From Niveibacterium microcysteis (GTDB lineage: Bacteria; Pseudomonadota; Gammaproteobacteria; Burkholderiales; Rhodocyclaceae): a stretch of 64,000 bases of DNA. The first letter of the stretch is position 1. Each line of letters opens with the position of its first letter. Location: NCBI RefSeq assembly GCF_017161445.1, contig NZ_CP071060.1, forward strand, positions 4,588,001 to 4,652,000. Direction: 5' to 3'. The notes beneath the pieces are model-generated. The model was given only the letters and a program-made list of their open reading frames with translations. It made no database searches and was not told the origin of the DNA. Positions 33,752 through 42,923 of this stretch are shown here, piece by piece. Made by a program: the position numbers and the translations under genes.

Positions 33752-35925
33752 TCACCCGGCTGTCCAAGGTCCTCGGCTTCCTGCTCGGCGCGCTCAGCGC
33801 GCTCGCGCTGGTGCTGGGGCTCTACCTGCATGCCAGTTGGGACGGCAAGGTGGTCCGCCGCGACCTCGCCCGCCAGGTACGCGAACGCACAGCGCGGCCA
33901 CTGGCGATGGAGGGGACACCGAGGCTTGCCTTCCGCCCATGGCCGACCGTGGTGATCGAAGGACTTGCGCTCGGCGAGCGCGAGGCGCCGGGCATTCCAC
34001 TGCGCATCGGCCGCGTGGAAGCGGGTGTCGCACTGCTGCCGCTGCTGCGCGGCAAACTCGAACTCCGCTCGTTGCGCCTCTCCGATCTGGACGCCACGCT
34101 GGTCCGCAGCCACGACGGCTGGAGCCTTTCCGACCTCAACCGCGGCCTGCGGCTCGAATCGCCCTGGCCCTTCGACGTCCGCCTCGAACAAGTCGCGCTC
34201 GAACGCGCACGCATAAGGCTGCGCGACGATGCGCTCGGCCACGCACTCACCTTCGAGCGGATCCATCTGGTGACCGGCTCGCTGCAGGCCGGCTCGCACG
34301 GCCGTGTTCGCGCCGAGGCCTCGCTGACCGAAGGGCCAGGCGCAGCATCAGGCGGCCTCACGCTGGATCTCGCCTACCTGCTCGACAACAAGGGCTACGA
34401 CATCGAATCGGCGACGCTGGGCTTCCGCGGCGACGCTTGGGGCGCCACCAGCGTGGACGGCGACCTGCAGATCCGCAGCGGCCGCGGCGACCAGGGCAGC
34501 GCGCTGGCCCTGCAAGGCATCGTGCTGCAGGCCAAGGGGCGGCTCGGCACCGGCAAACTGCAACTGCAGGCAAGCGCGGAGCGCCTGGCCAGCCAGAATG
34601 ATGCGCTGGCGCTGCAGGCCATCAAGGCCACGCTGCAACTGGTCGATGGCAACGCGCGCACCGACGCGAGCTTCGAAACCGCCTCGATCGCGCCGCGCAC
34701 ACCCGACTTCCCCGGCGAACCGCTGCGCGCGACCTTCCGCAGCCAGGGTGGGCAACGCCTCACCAGCGGCCAGCTCAACGCCCGCATCGCCTACCGCCCG
34801 CAACATGGCCGTATCGAACTGGATGCGATCGACGCGCGTTGGCGCAGCGCCGCGCCCGGCGCCCCCGAAGGGGCATGGACGGCCACCGTGGGCGGCAGCG
34901 CCGCAAGCTCCCTGCTTGGCGGGCGCGTCGATACGCGGCTTCAGGTCCGGGTTGCGGAGAGCGCAATGCAGTTCCAGGCAAGCTACGAGCAATCGCGTTC
35001 GGTGCCGTGGCACTTCACGGTGGACGCCGATCGCATCGACACCGGCCGGATCAGCAAGGCGCTCGGTCTGGAGGGCGCCGGCGCAATGCTCGCGCCGATC
35101 GCACGCCTGCATGGTGATGGTCAGCTGCGGATTGCCGCCCTGCGGATCGGGCCGCTGCAAGGCAGTGGTGTGAGCGCGCAACTGCAGACCGGCGATGGCG
35201 CGGTGGGCTTCGACTCCCTCGCGCTCAAAGCCTACGGCGGCGATATCGCCGGCAGCGCGCGTTACGAAACGGCCAATCGCAGCCTGGCGCTGGACAGCCG
35301 CTTCTCCGGTGTCGAACTCGCTGCGCTCGCGCAGGATCTCAAGCGGAGCTGGCCGCTGCGCGGCAGCGTGTCCGGCCGCTGGTCGGTGCAAGCAAACGGC
35401 CCGGACTGGCCAGCCATCGCCCACAGCTTGAGCGGCGAAGGCCAGTTCACCCTGCGCCCCGCGCAGTGGACCGGCCTCGCACTGGACGACTTCCTGCGCG
35501 CCGTGCGGCCCGCACTGAAGGACCGCGGCGCAGCGGAGCGCCGCCATGCTGCGCGCGAGCAACAGGCCTTTGAGGAATTCGGTGCGCACTGCCGCTTTGG
35601 CGGTGGCGAGGCCGATTGCAGCGAACTGGCCGGGCGCACACCCTGGGCGCGCATTGGCGGCGGCGGCAAGGTGCTGCTTGCAGATGGCCGGCTGGACTGG
35701 CTCGTTCGCACGGCGGTGCAGTCGCAAGGGCCAATTCCGCGCGACCTGATCGGCCTGCGCGGTGTCACGGTGCCGGTGCGGATCAGCGGGGCTTTGCGCG
35801 ATCCGCGCTACGCCCTGGATTGGCAGGCAGCACCGCCTCGCCCGGCGCCGGTACGCGCAAAGCCGGTCGAGAAGACACCGGAGGCCGCGCCGGACTCGCC
35901 TGCCACGCCGAGCGCTGCCGGCTAG
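33748..35925 (+). CDS. AsmA family protein
   Basis: A 725-residue protein with one N-terminal transmembrane helix (about 8-28) and a long periplasmic part. The N-terminal AsmA domain (about 30-130) has RPLAMEGTPRLAFRPWPTVVIEGLALGE, and the C-terminal AsmA_2-type region is around 500-690. AsmA-like proteins bridge the envelope and help phospholipid transport to the outer membrane. The tail is Pro/Ala-rich. It starts within the stop of the kinase gene. Confidence 0.82.
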   Translation: MITRLSKVLGFLLGALSALALVLGLYLHASWDGKVVRRDLARQVRERTARPLAMEGTPRLAFRPWPTVVIEGLALGEREAPGIPLRIGRVEAGVALLPLLRGKLELRSLRLSDLDATLVRSHDGWSLSDLNRGLRLESPWPFDVRLEQVALERARIRLRDDALGHALTFERIHLVTGSLQAGSHGRVRAEASLTEGPGAASGGLTLDLAYLLDNKGYDIESATLGFRGDAWGATSVDGDLQIRSGRGDQGSALALQGIVLQAKGRLGTGKLQLQASAERLASQNDALALQAIKATLQLVDGNARTDASFETASIAPRTPDFPGEPLRATFRSQGGQRLTSGQLNARIAYRPQHGRIELDAIDARWRSAAPGAPEGAWTATVGGSAASSLLGGRVDTRLQVRVAESAMQFQASYEQSRSVPWHFTVDADRIDTGRISKALGLEGAGAMLAPIARLHGDGQLRIAALRIGPLQGSGVSAQLQTGDGAVGFDSLALKAYGGDIAGSARYETANRSLALDSRFSGVELAALAQDLKRSWPLRGSVSGRWSVQANGPDWPAIAHSLSGEGQFTLRPAQWTGLALDDFLRAVRPALKDRGAAERRHAAREQQAFEEFGAHCRFGGGEADCSELAGRTPWARIGGGGKVLLADGRLDWLVRTAVQSQGPIPRDLIGLRGVTVPVRISGALRDPRYALDWQAAPPRPAPVRAKPVEKTPEAAPDSPATPSAAG

Positions 35926-35937
35926 CGGCAGCCGGCC

Positions 35938-37677
35938 TCAAGCGCTGAACTGCAGGCGCGCGAGGTGGGCGTAGAGCCCGTCCGCCTCGATCAAGGCGGC
36001 ATGGTCGCCCTGCTCGACGATACGACCATGCTCCATCACGACGATGCGATCGGCCTGCTGCACGGTGGCAAGCCGGTGCGCAATCACCAGCGTCGTGCGA
36101 CCGCGCATCAAGTGCGTCAGTGCGGCCTGCACCATGCGTTCACTTTCGGCATCGAGCGCCGAGGTTGCTTCATCGAGCAGCAGGATCGGGCGATCGGCGA
36201 GGATCGCACGGGCAATCGCAATGCGCTGGCGCTGCCCGCCGGAGAGCTTCACACCGCGCTCGCCGAGATCTGTGTCGTAGCCCTGCGGCAACTCGCGCAC
36301 AAAGCCGTCGGCATAGGCCGCCACGCAAGCCGCCTGCACCTCCGCGAGCGAGGCATCCGGCCGCGCGTAGCGCACGTTTTCGAGCACGCTTGCAGCAAAG
36401 ATCACCGCCTCCTGCGGGACCAGCGCGATGCGCGCGCGAACCGCGAGCGGATCCGCCGCATCCAGCGCAACACCGTCGATCGTGATGCGGCCGGCCTGCG
36501 GATCGTAAAAGCGGAGCAGGAGCTGAAAAACAGTGGTCTTGCCTGCGCCGGAGGGGCCGACGAGCGCCACGGTTTCGCCCGGCGACACCTTCAGATTGAA
36601 GTCATCGAGCGCCGCCGTATCAGGGCGCGTCGGGTAACGGAAAGCCACCGCCTCGAAGCTGACTTCGCCGCGCGCCGGCGGCAGTGGTACCGGGTTGGCG
36701 GGCGGCGCCACATCTGGCGCAGTGGCGAGCAGTTCCATCAATCTTTCGGTCGCGCCACGCGCGCGCTGCAGATCGCCCCACACCTCTGACAGTGCGCCAA
36801 CGCTGCCCGCGACCATGGCCGCGTAAAACACGAAGGCCGACAGTTCGCCACCGCTGAGCCGGCCCGCCAGCACATCGTGGCCGCCGATCCACAGGATGAA
36901 CGCGATGGCGCCGAAGACCAGCACCATCACAGCCACGATCAAGGCCGAACGCGCCGCAATGCGGCGCCGCGCAGTGGAGAATCCACGTTCCACCCGCACG
37001 CCGAAATCGGCCCGATCAGCCGCTTCGTGGCCATAGGCCTGGACGATTCGGATCTCGTGAATCGTCTCGTCGATGCGGTTGCCGAGATCGGCGACACGGT
37101 CCTGACTTTCGCGCGCCAGCGTGCGAACGCGGCGGCCAAACAGCACGATAGGCGCCACCACCAGCGGCACGCCGGCGATCACCAGCAGCGTGAGCTTGGT
37201 GCTGGTCGTGAACAGCATCACCAGGCCGCCGATCAGCAGCAGCGCATTGCGCAACGCAATCGACACGCTGGAACCGATCACGTTCTCAAGTTGGGTGGTG
37301 TCGGAAGTCAGTCGCGAGATCACATCGCCCGTGCGACCGCTCTCGAACCACGAGGGCGGCAGGCTCAGCAGATGATCGAACACCTTGCGGCGCAGATCGG
37401 CGGTGACGCGCTCACCGAGCCAGCTGACGTTGTAGAAGCGCAGCCAGGTCGCCGCAGCGAGCAGCGCAATCACCCCAAACATGGCGGCCAACGCGCGATC
37501 CAGCCAGGCCGGATCGCCGGCGGAAAAGCCGCGGTCGATCACGGCGCGCAAGCCCTGCCCAACACCCAGCATCGCACTCGCCGCAAGCACCAGCGCGATC
37601 GCCGCCACTGCAATGCGTGCGCGGTAGGGGCGCAAGAGGTCGATCAGGATGCTGCGGACGGTGGGCGGATTAGGCAT
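35938..37677 (-). CDS. MsbA-like ABC exporter (fused permease-ATPase)
   Basis: A 579-residue half-transporter. Six transmembrane helices (about 1-310) are followed by an ATPase with Walker A GPSGAGKTT, signature LSGGQRQR, Walker B ILLLDEATSALD and the H-loop IAHRLATV. The architecture matches MsbA-type lipid or drug exporters that work as homodimers. The choice of start (37677 or 37692) is uncertain. It converges on the AsmA gene, and both could act on envelope lipids. Confidence 0.85.
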   Translation of the reverse strand: MPNPPTVRSILIDLLRPYRARIAVAAIALVLAASAMLGVGQGLRAVIDRGFSAGDPAWLDRALAAMFGVIALLAAATWLRFYNVSWLGERVTADLRRKVFDHLLSLPPSWFESGRTGDVISRLTSDTTQLENVIGSSVSIALRNALLLIGGLVMLFTTSTKLTLLVIAGVPLVVAPIVLFGRRVRTLARESQDRVADLGNRIDETIHEIRIVQAYGHEAADRADFGVRVERGFSTARRRIAARSALIVAVMVLVFGAIAFILWIGGHDVLAGRLSGGELSAFVFYAAMVAGSVGALSEVWGDLQRARGATERLMELLATAPDVAPPANPVPLPPARGEVSFEAVAFRYPTRPDTAALDDFNLKVSPGETVALVGPSGAGKTTVFQLLLRFYDPQAGRITIDGVALDAADPLAVRARIALVPQEAVIFAASVLENVRYARPDASLAEVQAACVAAYADGFVRELPQGYDTDLGERGVKLSGGQRQRIAIARAILADRPILLLDEATSALDAESERMVQAALTHLMRGRTTLVIAHRLATVQQADRIVVMEHGRIVEQGDHAALIEADGLYAHLARLQFSA

Positions 37678-37752
37678 GACAAGACCCTGCATGACGGCGA
37701 CAGCCGCATGCTCTCACGTCAGCGCCCGATAGCGCGCGCGCTGCGCCTGCGT

Positions 37753-38301
37753 TCAGAACCGCAGGCGGGTACCGAAGGTAAGGCTGCCCTGGTCGATCAG
37801 GTCGAAACCCGGCGCACGGTCCTCGCGGTGCAGGCGGTAGGCGGCCGAGATGGACCAGGCCGGACTGAAATCGTAGGAGAGCCGCATGCCGGCATCGACA
37901 CCCCGCCCCTGCGTACCCCCCAACGCATCCACGTCGCCCGCAAGGCGGAAGCTGCGCCAGAAACGGTACTCACCAAATGCATGCAGCAGGGGCACGTAGC
38001 CGCTTTGTGCGAGCAGCGGTGCGGTCAGCGGCGTTGTCTCCCATGCGCTCACACCGAGGCCTGCATGCCAGCCCGGTTGGTCCAGCAAGGCGTAGCGCAG
38101 GCTGGTTCGGCCCGGTGTCGGCAGGTCGCCATCATCCGCGCCGGGTCGCAGGAGCCGGGCGAAATCCATCTCCGGTGCAGCGATACCGAAACTGCTGCCG
38201 GTGACTCGCAGGCCGTCCGCCAACGTCGGCGGCGCCAGAACAACGAGGGGCAGGAGCAAAGCCCCATGTGCAAAGACTGCTCCGATCCCGATACCACGCA
38301 T
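37753..38301 (-). CDS. Putative outer-membrane beta-barrel protein
   Basis: A 182-residue protein with a signal peptide (about 1-29). The mature part shows alternating hydrophobic residues typical of beta-strands (RTSLRYALLDQPGWHAGLGVSA, HAFGEYRFWRSFRLAGDVDALGG, DAGMRLSYDFSPAWSISAAYRLH). It ends in a terminal Phe (TFGTRLRF), the usual signal for outer-membrane insertion. The family and function are not recognised. Confidence 0.65.
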   Translation of the reverse strand: MRGIGIGAVFAHGALLLPLVVLAPPTLADGLRVTGSSFGIAAPEMDFARLLRPGADDGDLPTPGRTSLRYALLDQPGWHAGLGVSAWETTPLTAPLLAQSGYVPLLHAFGEYRFWRSFRLAGDVDALGGTQGRGVDAGMRLSYDFSPAWSISAAYRLHREDRAPGFDLIDQGSLTFGTRLRF

Positions 38302-38425
38302 GACGCAAGCCCCTCCCGGTCTGCACCCACGCCGCGGCGTGACTGGTGCCGCGCCGCGCGAGTTTTCATTATGGACGCTGCTGCGCCGATCGCTAGACTC
38401 GCAGCATTCTCATGCCGGAGTCATC

Positions 38426-39928
38426 ATGAGCCTTGCCTGTGTCACCAGCCGCGCGCTCGATGGCATTGCTGCGCCGGAAGTGGTCGCGGAGGTCCATCTG
38501 GCGAACGGCCTGCCCGGCTTTTCGCTGGTCGGTCTGCCGGAAGCCGAAGTGCGCGAATCGCGCGACCGGGTGCGTGCCGCATTGCAGACCTGCCAGTTTG
38601 AATTTCCTCAACGCCGCATCACCGCCAACCTCGCACCGGCCGATCTGCCGAAGGAAGGTGGTCGTTTTGACCTGCCGATCGCGCTCGGCATCCTCGCGGC
38701 CTCTGGCCAGATCCGCAGCGGCGCGCTGGACGGCATCGAATTCGCGGGTGAACTGTCGCTCGACGGCCGGCTGCGCCCGGTGCGTGGCGCGCTGGCAATG
38801 GCACTGGCCGCCAGCCGCGCTGGCCGACGGCTCGTACTGCCGGCCGACAATGCCGGCGAAGCAGCGCTGGTTGCCGGCGCGAGCGTCTTTTCGGCGCGTA
38901 GCCTGCTCGAAGTGGTGGCGCACCTGAACGGCCAACACCTGCTCGACCCGGTGGCAACCATTTCCGGCGCACAGACCGCCCCCGCTTACCCTGATCTCGC
39001 CGATGTCCGCGGGCAGCAGAGTGCCAAGCGCGCGCTGGAGATCGCCGCCGCGGGGCGCCATTCGCTACTGATGTACGGGCCGCCCGGCAGCGGGAAGTCG
39101 ATGCTCGCGCAACGCCTGCCGGGCATCCTGCCTCCGATGAACGAGGCCGAAGCGCTTGAAGCGGCGGCAGTGCAATCGATTGATGGCGGCTTCGATCCCG
39201 CACGCTGGGCGGTGCGCCCGGTGCGTGCGCCACATCACTCGGCATCGGCTGCCGCGCTGGTTGGCGGCGGTGCGAGTCCGCGACCGGGCGAAATTTCGCT
39301 CGCCCACCACGGCGTCTTGTTCCTCGACGAACTACCCGAGTTCGACCGGCGCGTGCTGGAGAGCCTGCGCGAGCCACTCGAAACGGGCCACATCACCGTT
39401 TCGCGCGCGGCCCGCCGCGCTGACTTCCCGGCACGCTTCCAGCTGGTCGCGGCGATGAACCCCTGCCCCTGCGGCCATCACGGCAGCAACACTGGCCGCT
39501 GCCGCTGCACGCCGGACCAGGTGGCACGCTACCGGGGCCGACTCTCCGGGCCACTGCTGGACCGCATCGACATGGTGCTGGAAGTGGCCGCCGTACCCGC
39601 CACGGAGCTGCGCGCCACAGCGCCCGGCGAGGCCAGCGTCGCGGTGAGGCAGCGCGTAGTCGCGGCTGACGCGGTGCAACGGGCACGCCAGGGCACACCG
39701 AATTCGGCGCTTGATGCCCCCGGTGTCGAGCGGCACTGCAATCCGGACGAGGCCGGCTCGCGCCTGCTCGCCAGCGCGATCGCGCACCTTGGCCTTTCGG
39801 CACGGGGCACCCATCGGCTGCTGCGCGTCGCGCGCACAATCGCCGACCTGGCCGGCTGCGATACCGTGGGTGCGGGCCACGTTGCGGAAGCGATACAGCT
39901 CCGCCGCAGCCTGCCGATGCCCGCGTAA
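38426..39928 (+). CDS. comM: Mg-chelatase-like ATPase ComM (YifB)
   Basis: A 500-residue hexameric helicase that promotes branch migration in natural transformation. The N-terminal Lon-like S5 domain (LVGLPEAEVRESRDRVRAAL) is followed by the AAA+ core with Walker A GPPGSGKS, Walker B LFLDELPE, RAPHHSAS, and the zinc-type motif NPCPCGHHGS(N)TGRCRC. The start at ATG 38426 gives MSLACVTSRALDG, the typical opening. Confidence 0.92.
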   Translation: MSLACVTSRALDGIAAPEVVAEVHLANGLPGFSLVGLPEAEVRESRDRVRAALQTCQFEFPQRRITANLAPADLPKEGGRFDLPIALGILAASGQIRSGALDGIEFAGELSLDGRLRPVRGALAMALAASRAGRRLVLPADNAGEAALVAGASVFSARSLLEVVAHLNGQHLLDPVATISGAQTAPAYPDLADVRGQQSAKRALEIAAAGRHSLLMYGPPGSGKSMLAQRLPGILPPMNEAEALEAAAVQSIDGGFDPARWAVRPVRAPHHSASAAALVGGGASPRPGEISLAHHGVLFLDELPEFDRRVLESLREPLETGHITVSRAARRADFPARFQLVAAMNPCPCGHHGSNTGRCRCTPDQVARYRGRLSGPLLDRIDMVLEVAAVPATELRATAPGEASVAVRQRVVAADAVQRARQGTPNSALDAPGVERHCNPDEAGSRLLASAIAHLGLSARGTHRLLRVARTIADLAGCDTVGAGHVAEAIQLRRSLPMPA

Positions 39929-39977
39929 CAAGCGCCTGCTATCCTTGCCCCCTGACCATCGAATCGCCTGAAAAGCC

Positions 39978-40376
39978 ATGGACACCTCCAGCCTATCCAA
40001 CCGAGACCAGAAGGTACGCAGCGTGCGCAAATGGGCCTTGATCGTGTTGCTCGCCATTGTCGGCGGCACCGTGCTCTACACCGTGGCCGTACTCAACTTC
40101 GCCTACTCGAGCGGCGAGCGTGCCGGGTATGTACTCAAGCTCTCTCGCAAGGGCTGGGTCTGCAAGACCTGGGAAGGCGAATTGCAGATGCTGGCCATCC
40201 CCGGCGCGCTGCCGGAGAAGTTCCACTTCACCGTTCCTGACGAGAAAGTGGCGGAGCAGATCAACCAGGTCTTGGGCAAGCAGGTCACGCTGCACTACGA
40301 CGAGCACGTGGGCATTCCATCCACCTGCTTCGGTGACACCGGCTACTACGTGACTGGGGTCGAAGCGATCCGTTAA
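39978..40376 (+). CDS. Conserved hypothetical membrane protein
   Basis: A 132-residue protein with one transmembrane helix (about 18-40) and a periplasmic domain. GYVLKLSRKGWVCKTWEGELQM and CFGDTGYYVTGVEAI hold two Cys that could form a disulfide. It is a recurring small membrane protein in betaproteobacteria, of unknown role. Its stop overlaps the stop of the peroxiredoxin-like gene, read from the other strand. Confidence 0.75.
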   Translation: MDTSSLSNRDQKVRSVRKWALIVLLAIVGGTVLYTVAVLNFAYSSGERAGYVLKLSRKGWVCKTWEGELQMLAIPGALPEKFHFTVPDEKVAEQINQVLGKQVTLHYDEHVGIPSTCFGDTGYYVTGVEAIR

Positions 40377-40783
40377 TCGACGCGGGTCGCCAGCGCGTCC
40401 AGCACCGCGGCTGCCCCGGCGGCCGCGTCCAACCGCGCGGCAATCACGCCTCCCGGGCCGAGGATGGCGGCGCCGCGCTCCCCAGCGACGATGCCAGCGT
40501 GGCGCGACCAAAGGCCGAAGAGATCTTCCGCCATCGGCAAGCGTTGATCCGGCCGCAACCCACGCGTCATCAAACGCTGGCCGAGCTCACCAAACGGCGT
40601 CACGGCAACCAGGTCGGCGCCCAAGGCGCGGAACTCAGCCGCGAGACGTGCGAAGGCGCGCAGATCCTGCCGTGCCAGAGCGACGTCATTTCCGAGAAAA
40701 ATCAGCACTCGCCAAGCGAGATCATGGCCTGCGAGCGCAGCAGGCGCCGCTGGCAACGGAAGCGATTCGTTCGGTGCGTTCAT
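40373..40783 (-). CDS. Peroxiredoxin-like protein lacking all cysteines
   Basis: A 136-residue thioredoxin-fold protein resembling AhpC/TSA (LIFLGNDVALARQDLRAFARLAAEF, DLVAVTPFGE, DLFGLWSRH). The position of the peroxidatic Cys after the first strand is occupied by Leu/Ala, and the whole sequence has no Cys. Peroxidase chemistry is therefore excluded; a binding or regulatory role is possible. I use the start at 40783 (MNAPNESLPLP). Confidence 0.7.
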   Translation of the reverse strand: MNAPNESLPLPAAPAALAGHDLAWRVLIFLGNDVALARQDLRAFARLAAEFRALGADLVAVTPFGELGQRLMTRGLRPDQRLPMAEDLFGLWSRHAGIVAGERGAAILGPGGVIAARLDAAAGAAAVLDALATRVD

Positions 40784-41097
40784 TGTCGCGCGGCCTCCCT
40801 CGTCCGATTGGCCGTACTCAATGGCATGACGCTGCGCCGCACGATCGACCGCGGCCGAGCCGCACACCAATTCGCCCCGACGCGCGCACGGCGCGACATC
40901 GCCAAAACCCGCATGGATATTGGGCGACGATCGCACAAATATGCCATTCGCCTAACAAGAATCATTGCCGAATCATCGCACGCGAGGGGGGCGATGGTCC
41001 AACCGGAATGACTTACGAAATGTAAGCTGACGCAGTGCAACAGAACATGCCACAATCCTCGCCGCCGCATCCCCCCATTGTGGCTGGAGAGTGTGTG
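40784..41097. other. Intergenic region upstream of the DJ-1/PfpI gene
   Basis: These 314 bases hold a candidate promoter and inverted repeat near the 3' side, and GGAGAG before the DJ-1/PfpI start. No convincing coding sequence is visible. Confidence 0.45.
41012..41056 (+). promoter_or_regulatory. Candidate promoter and operator of the DJ-1/PfpI gene
   Basis: An inverted repeat CTTAC-GAAAT-GTAAG (41012-41026) abuts CTGACG (-35-like, 41027-41032). CACAAT (-10-like, 41051-41056) follows at an 18-base spacing. The repeat is placed where a regulator could block or recruit RNA polymerase. Confidence 0.35.
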
Positions 41098-41715
41098 ATG
41101 ACGCTGTGCATCGGGCTCTACCTGTTCGACGACGTCGAGATTCTCGATTTCGCCGGTCCGCTTGAGGTGTTCTCCACAGCCAGTCGCGTATTTGCGCGGC
41201 TGCATCCCGGCGCCCCGCCCCCCTTCTGCACCGCACTGATTGGCCGCGAACCCAGCATCCGCGCACGCGGCGGACTGCGTGTGACCTTGCCTCATCGCAT
41301 CGACGACCATCCGCCGCTGGACCTTCTACTGGTGCCGGGTGGGGTGGTCGACGCCGAACTGGAACGCCCGGAAGTGGTCACCTGGATCGGTGCCCAGGCC
41401 GCTCGCAACGGCCGCATCGCATCGGTGTGCACCGGCGCTTTCCTGCTCGGCGAGGCCGGCCTGCTCGATCGTCGTCGCTGCACCACGCATTGGGAAGATG
41501 TCGCCGCGCTGCGTAGCCGCTATCCCAACGCTCACGTGGTCACCGACTCGCGCTTTGTCGACGACGGGCCGATCATCACCTCGGCCGGCATTTCCGCCGG
41601 GCTGGACATGAGCCTCTACCTCGTCGCACGCCTTGCCGACCGCTCGCTCGCCGTGCGCACCGCAAGGCAGATGGACTACGCCTGGCAGGGGTCGCCCGAG
41701 AGCGGGACGCAGTAA
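41098..41715 (+). CDS. DJ-1/PfpI family protein (isonitrile hydratase-like)
   Basis: A 205-residue class I glutamine amidotransferase-like fold protein. The nucleophile elbow is SVCTGAFLLGEAG with the reactive Cys, and the N-terminal FDDVEILDFAGPLEVF and C-terminal TSAGISAGLDMSLYLV match the InhA/ThiJ group. The enzyme may hydrate isonitriles or act as a glyoxalase; the sequence alone cannot decide. I use ATG 41098, which follows GGAGAG. Confidence 0.82.
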   Translation: MTLCIGLYLFDDVEILDFAGPLEVFSTASRVFARLHPGAPPPFCTALIGREPSIRARGGLRVTLPHRIDDHPPLDLLLVPGGVVDAELERPEVVTWIGAQAARNGRIASVCTGAFLLGEAGLLDRRRCTTHWEDVAALRSRYPNAHVVTDSRFVDDGPIITSAGISAGLDMSLYLVARLADRSLAVRTARQMDYAWQGSPESGTQ

Positions 41716-41750
41716 ATCGCCGCGCGCAGCACCGGCGGTAGAATCCGCCG

Positions 41751-42923
41751 ATGACTGCAGAACGCCCCGACCAGCTCCCGCCCCCTTCGTCCGACGCCCT
41801 CGCCGCCAGCGGCGCGTTGCTCGAACGCATTCACAGCGCCATCGACAACGCAGGCGGCTGGATTCCGTTTTCCGACTACATGGCGCTGGCGCTCTACAGC
41901 CCCGGGCTCGGCTACTACAGCGGCGGCGCGCGAAAGTTCGGCCCCGGCGGCGACTTCATCACGGCGCCAGAACTCACACCGCTGTTCGGCCAGGCGCTCG
42001 CCACCCAGATCGCGGACATCCTCCGGCAGACCGCCTCGCAAGTACTCGAAGTCGGTGCGGGAACCGGCCTGCTCGCGGCTGACCTGCTCGCCGCACTGGC
42101 AGAGCTGGGGCAACTTCCGGATCGGTACCGGATACTTGAGGTCTCGGGTGAACTGCGTGCTCGTCAGCAGGAAACCCTGCAGCAGAAAGTGCCGAAACTG
42201 GCCGAACGGGTCGAATGGATCGACACACTTCCTGACAACTTTGATGGCGTCGTGATCGCCAACGAAGTACTCGACGTGATGCCGGTGGAACTCGCCGTAT
42301 GGCGCGATGGCGGCATCTTCCAGCGCGGCGTTGCCTGGCAGGATGGGCTGCGCTGGGCCGACCGCCCTGCCACCGGCGAGCTCGCGCGGGCTGCGGCCGC
42401 GCTGCCGGCGCCGATGCCGACTGCTGGCGAGTACGTCAGCGAAGTCTGCCTCGCCTCTCGCGCCTGGGTCGCCGAATGGGCGCGCCGGCTGACGCGCGGT
42501 GTGATGCTGCTGGTCGACTACGGCTATCCGCAGCGCGAGTATTACCTCGCCTCTCGCAGCACCGGCACATTGATCTGCTACTACCGCCACCGCGCCCACC
42601 CCGACCCCTTCCTGTGGCCGGGGCTGACTGACATCACCAGCTTCGTCGACTTCACCGCCACGGCGGATGCCGCGTACGACGCCGGCCTTGATGTGCTGGG
42701 CTACATCGATCAGGGCGCATTCCTGCTCAACTGCGGCCTGCTCGATCGCGTTGCCGCACGCGGCCCGACCGAGAACGCCGACTACATCCGCGCCGCGCGC
42801 GCCGCCCAGCGCTTGATCGCGCCGCATGAAATGGGCGAACTCTTCAAGGTGCTGGCAATCGGGCGCGGCATTGCGGGGCCGCTCCGCGGCTTCATGCGCG
42901 GCGACCGCCTGCATGCACTCTGA
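41751..42923 (+). CDS. MidA/NDUFAF7-like SAM-dependent methyltransferase
   Basis: A 390-residue protein of the DUF185 family. GPGGDFITAPELTPLFG (about 64-80) and VLEVGAGTGLLAADLL (about 97-112) form the SAM site, and IANEVLDVMPV and DYGYPQREYYL are family landmarks. The eukaryotic member NDUFAF7 methylates an Arg in complex I. A bacterial target is inferred only. TAGAAT lies 6 bases before the ATG, which hints at a leaderless mRNA. Its end overlaps the next gene by 11 bases. Confidence 0.88.
   Translation: MTAERPDQLPPPSSDALAASGALLERIHSAIDNAGGWIPFSDYMALALYSPGLGYYSGGARKFGPGGDFITAPELTPLFGQALATQIADILRQTASQVLEVGAGTGLLAADLLAALAELGQLPDRYRILEVSGELRARQQETLQQKVPKLAERVEWIDTLPDNFDGVVIANEVLDVMPVELAVWRDGGIFQRGVAWQDGLRWADRPATGELARAAAALPAPMPTAGEYVSEVCLASRAWVAEWARRLTRGVMLLVDYGYPQREYYLASRSTGTLICYYRHRAHPDPFLWPGLTDITSFVDFTATADAAYDAGLDVLGYIDQGAFLLNCGLLDRVAARGPTENADYIRAARAAQRLIAPHEMGELFKVLAIGRGIAGPLRGFMRGDRLHAL

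Noticed and set aside
34348..35727. A 459-codon open frame on the minus strand
   Set aside because: Antisense to the AsmA gene, with no signal, start context or domain.
36877..38601. A 574-codon open frame on the plus strand
   Set aside because: It is antisense to the ABC exporter and barrel genes; the translation is Arg/Gln/His-rich noise, as expected in high-GC DNA.
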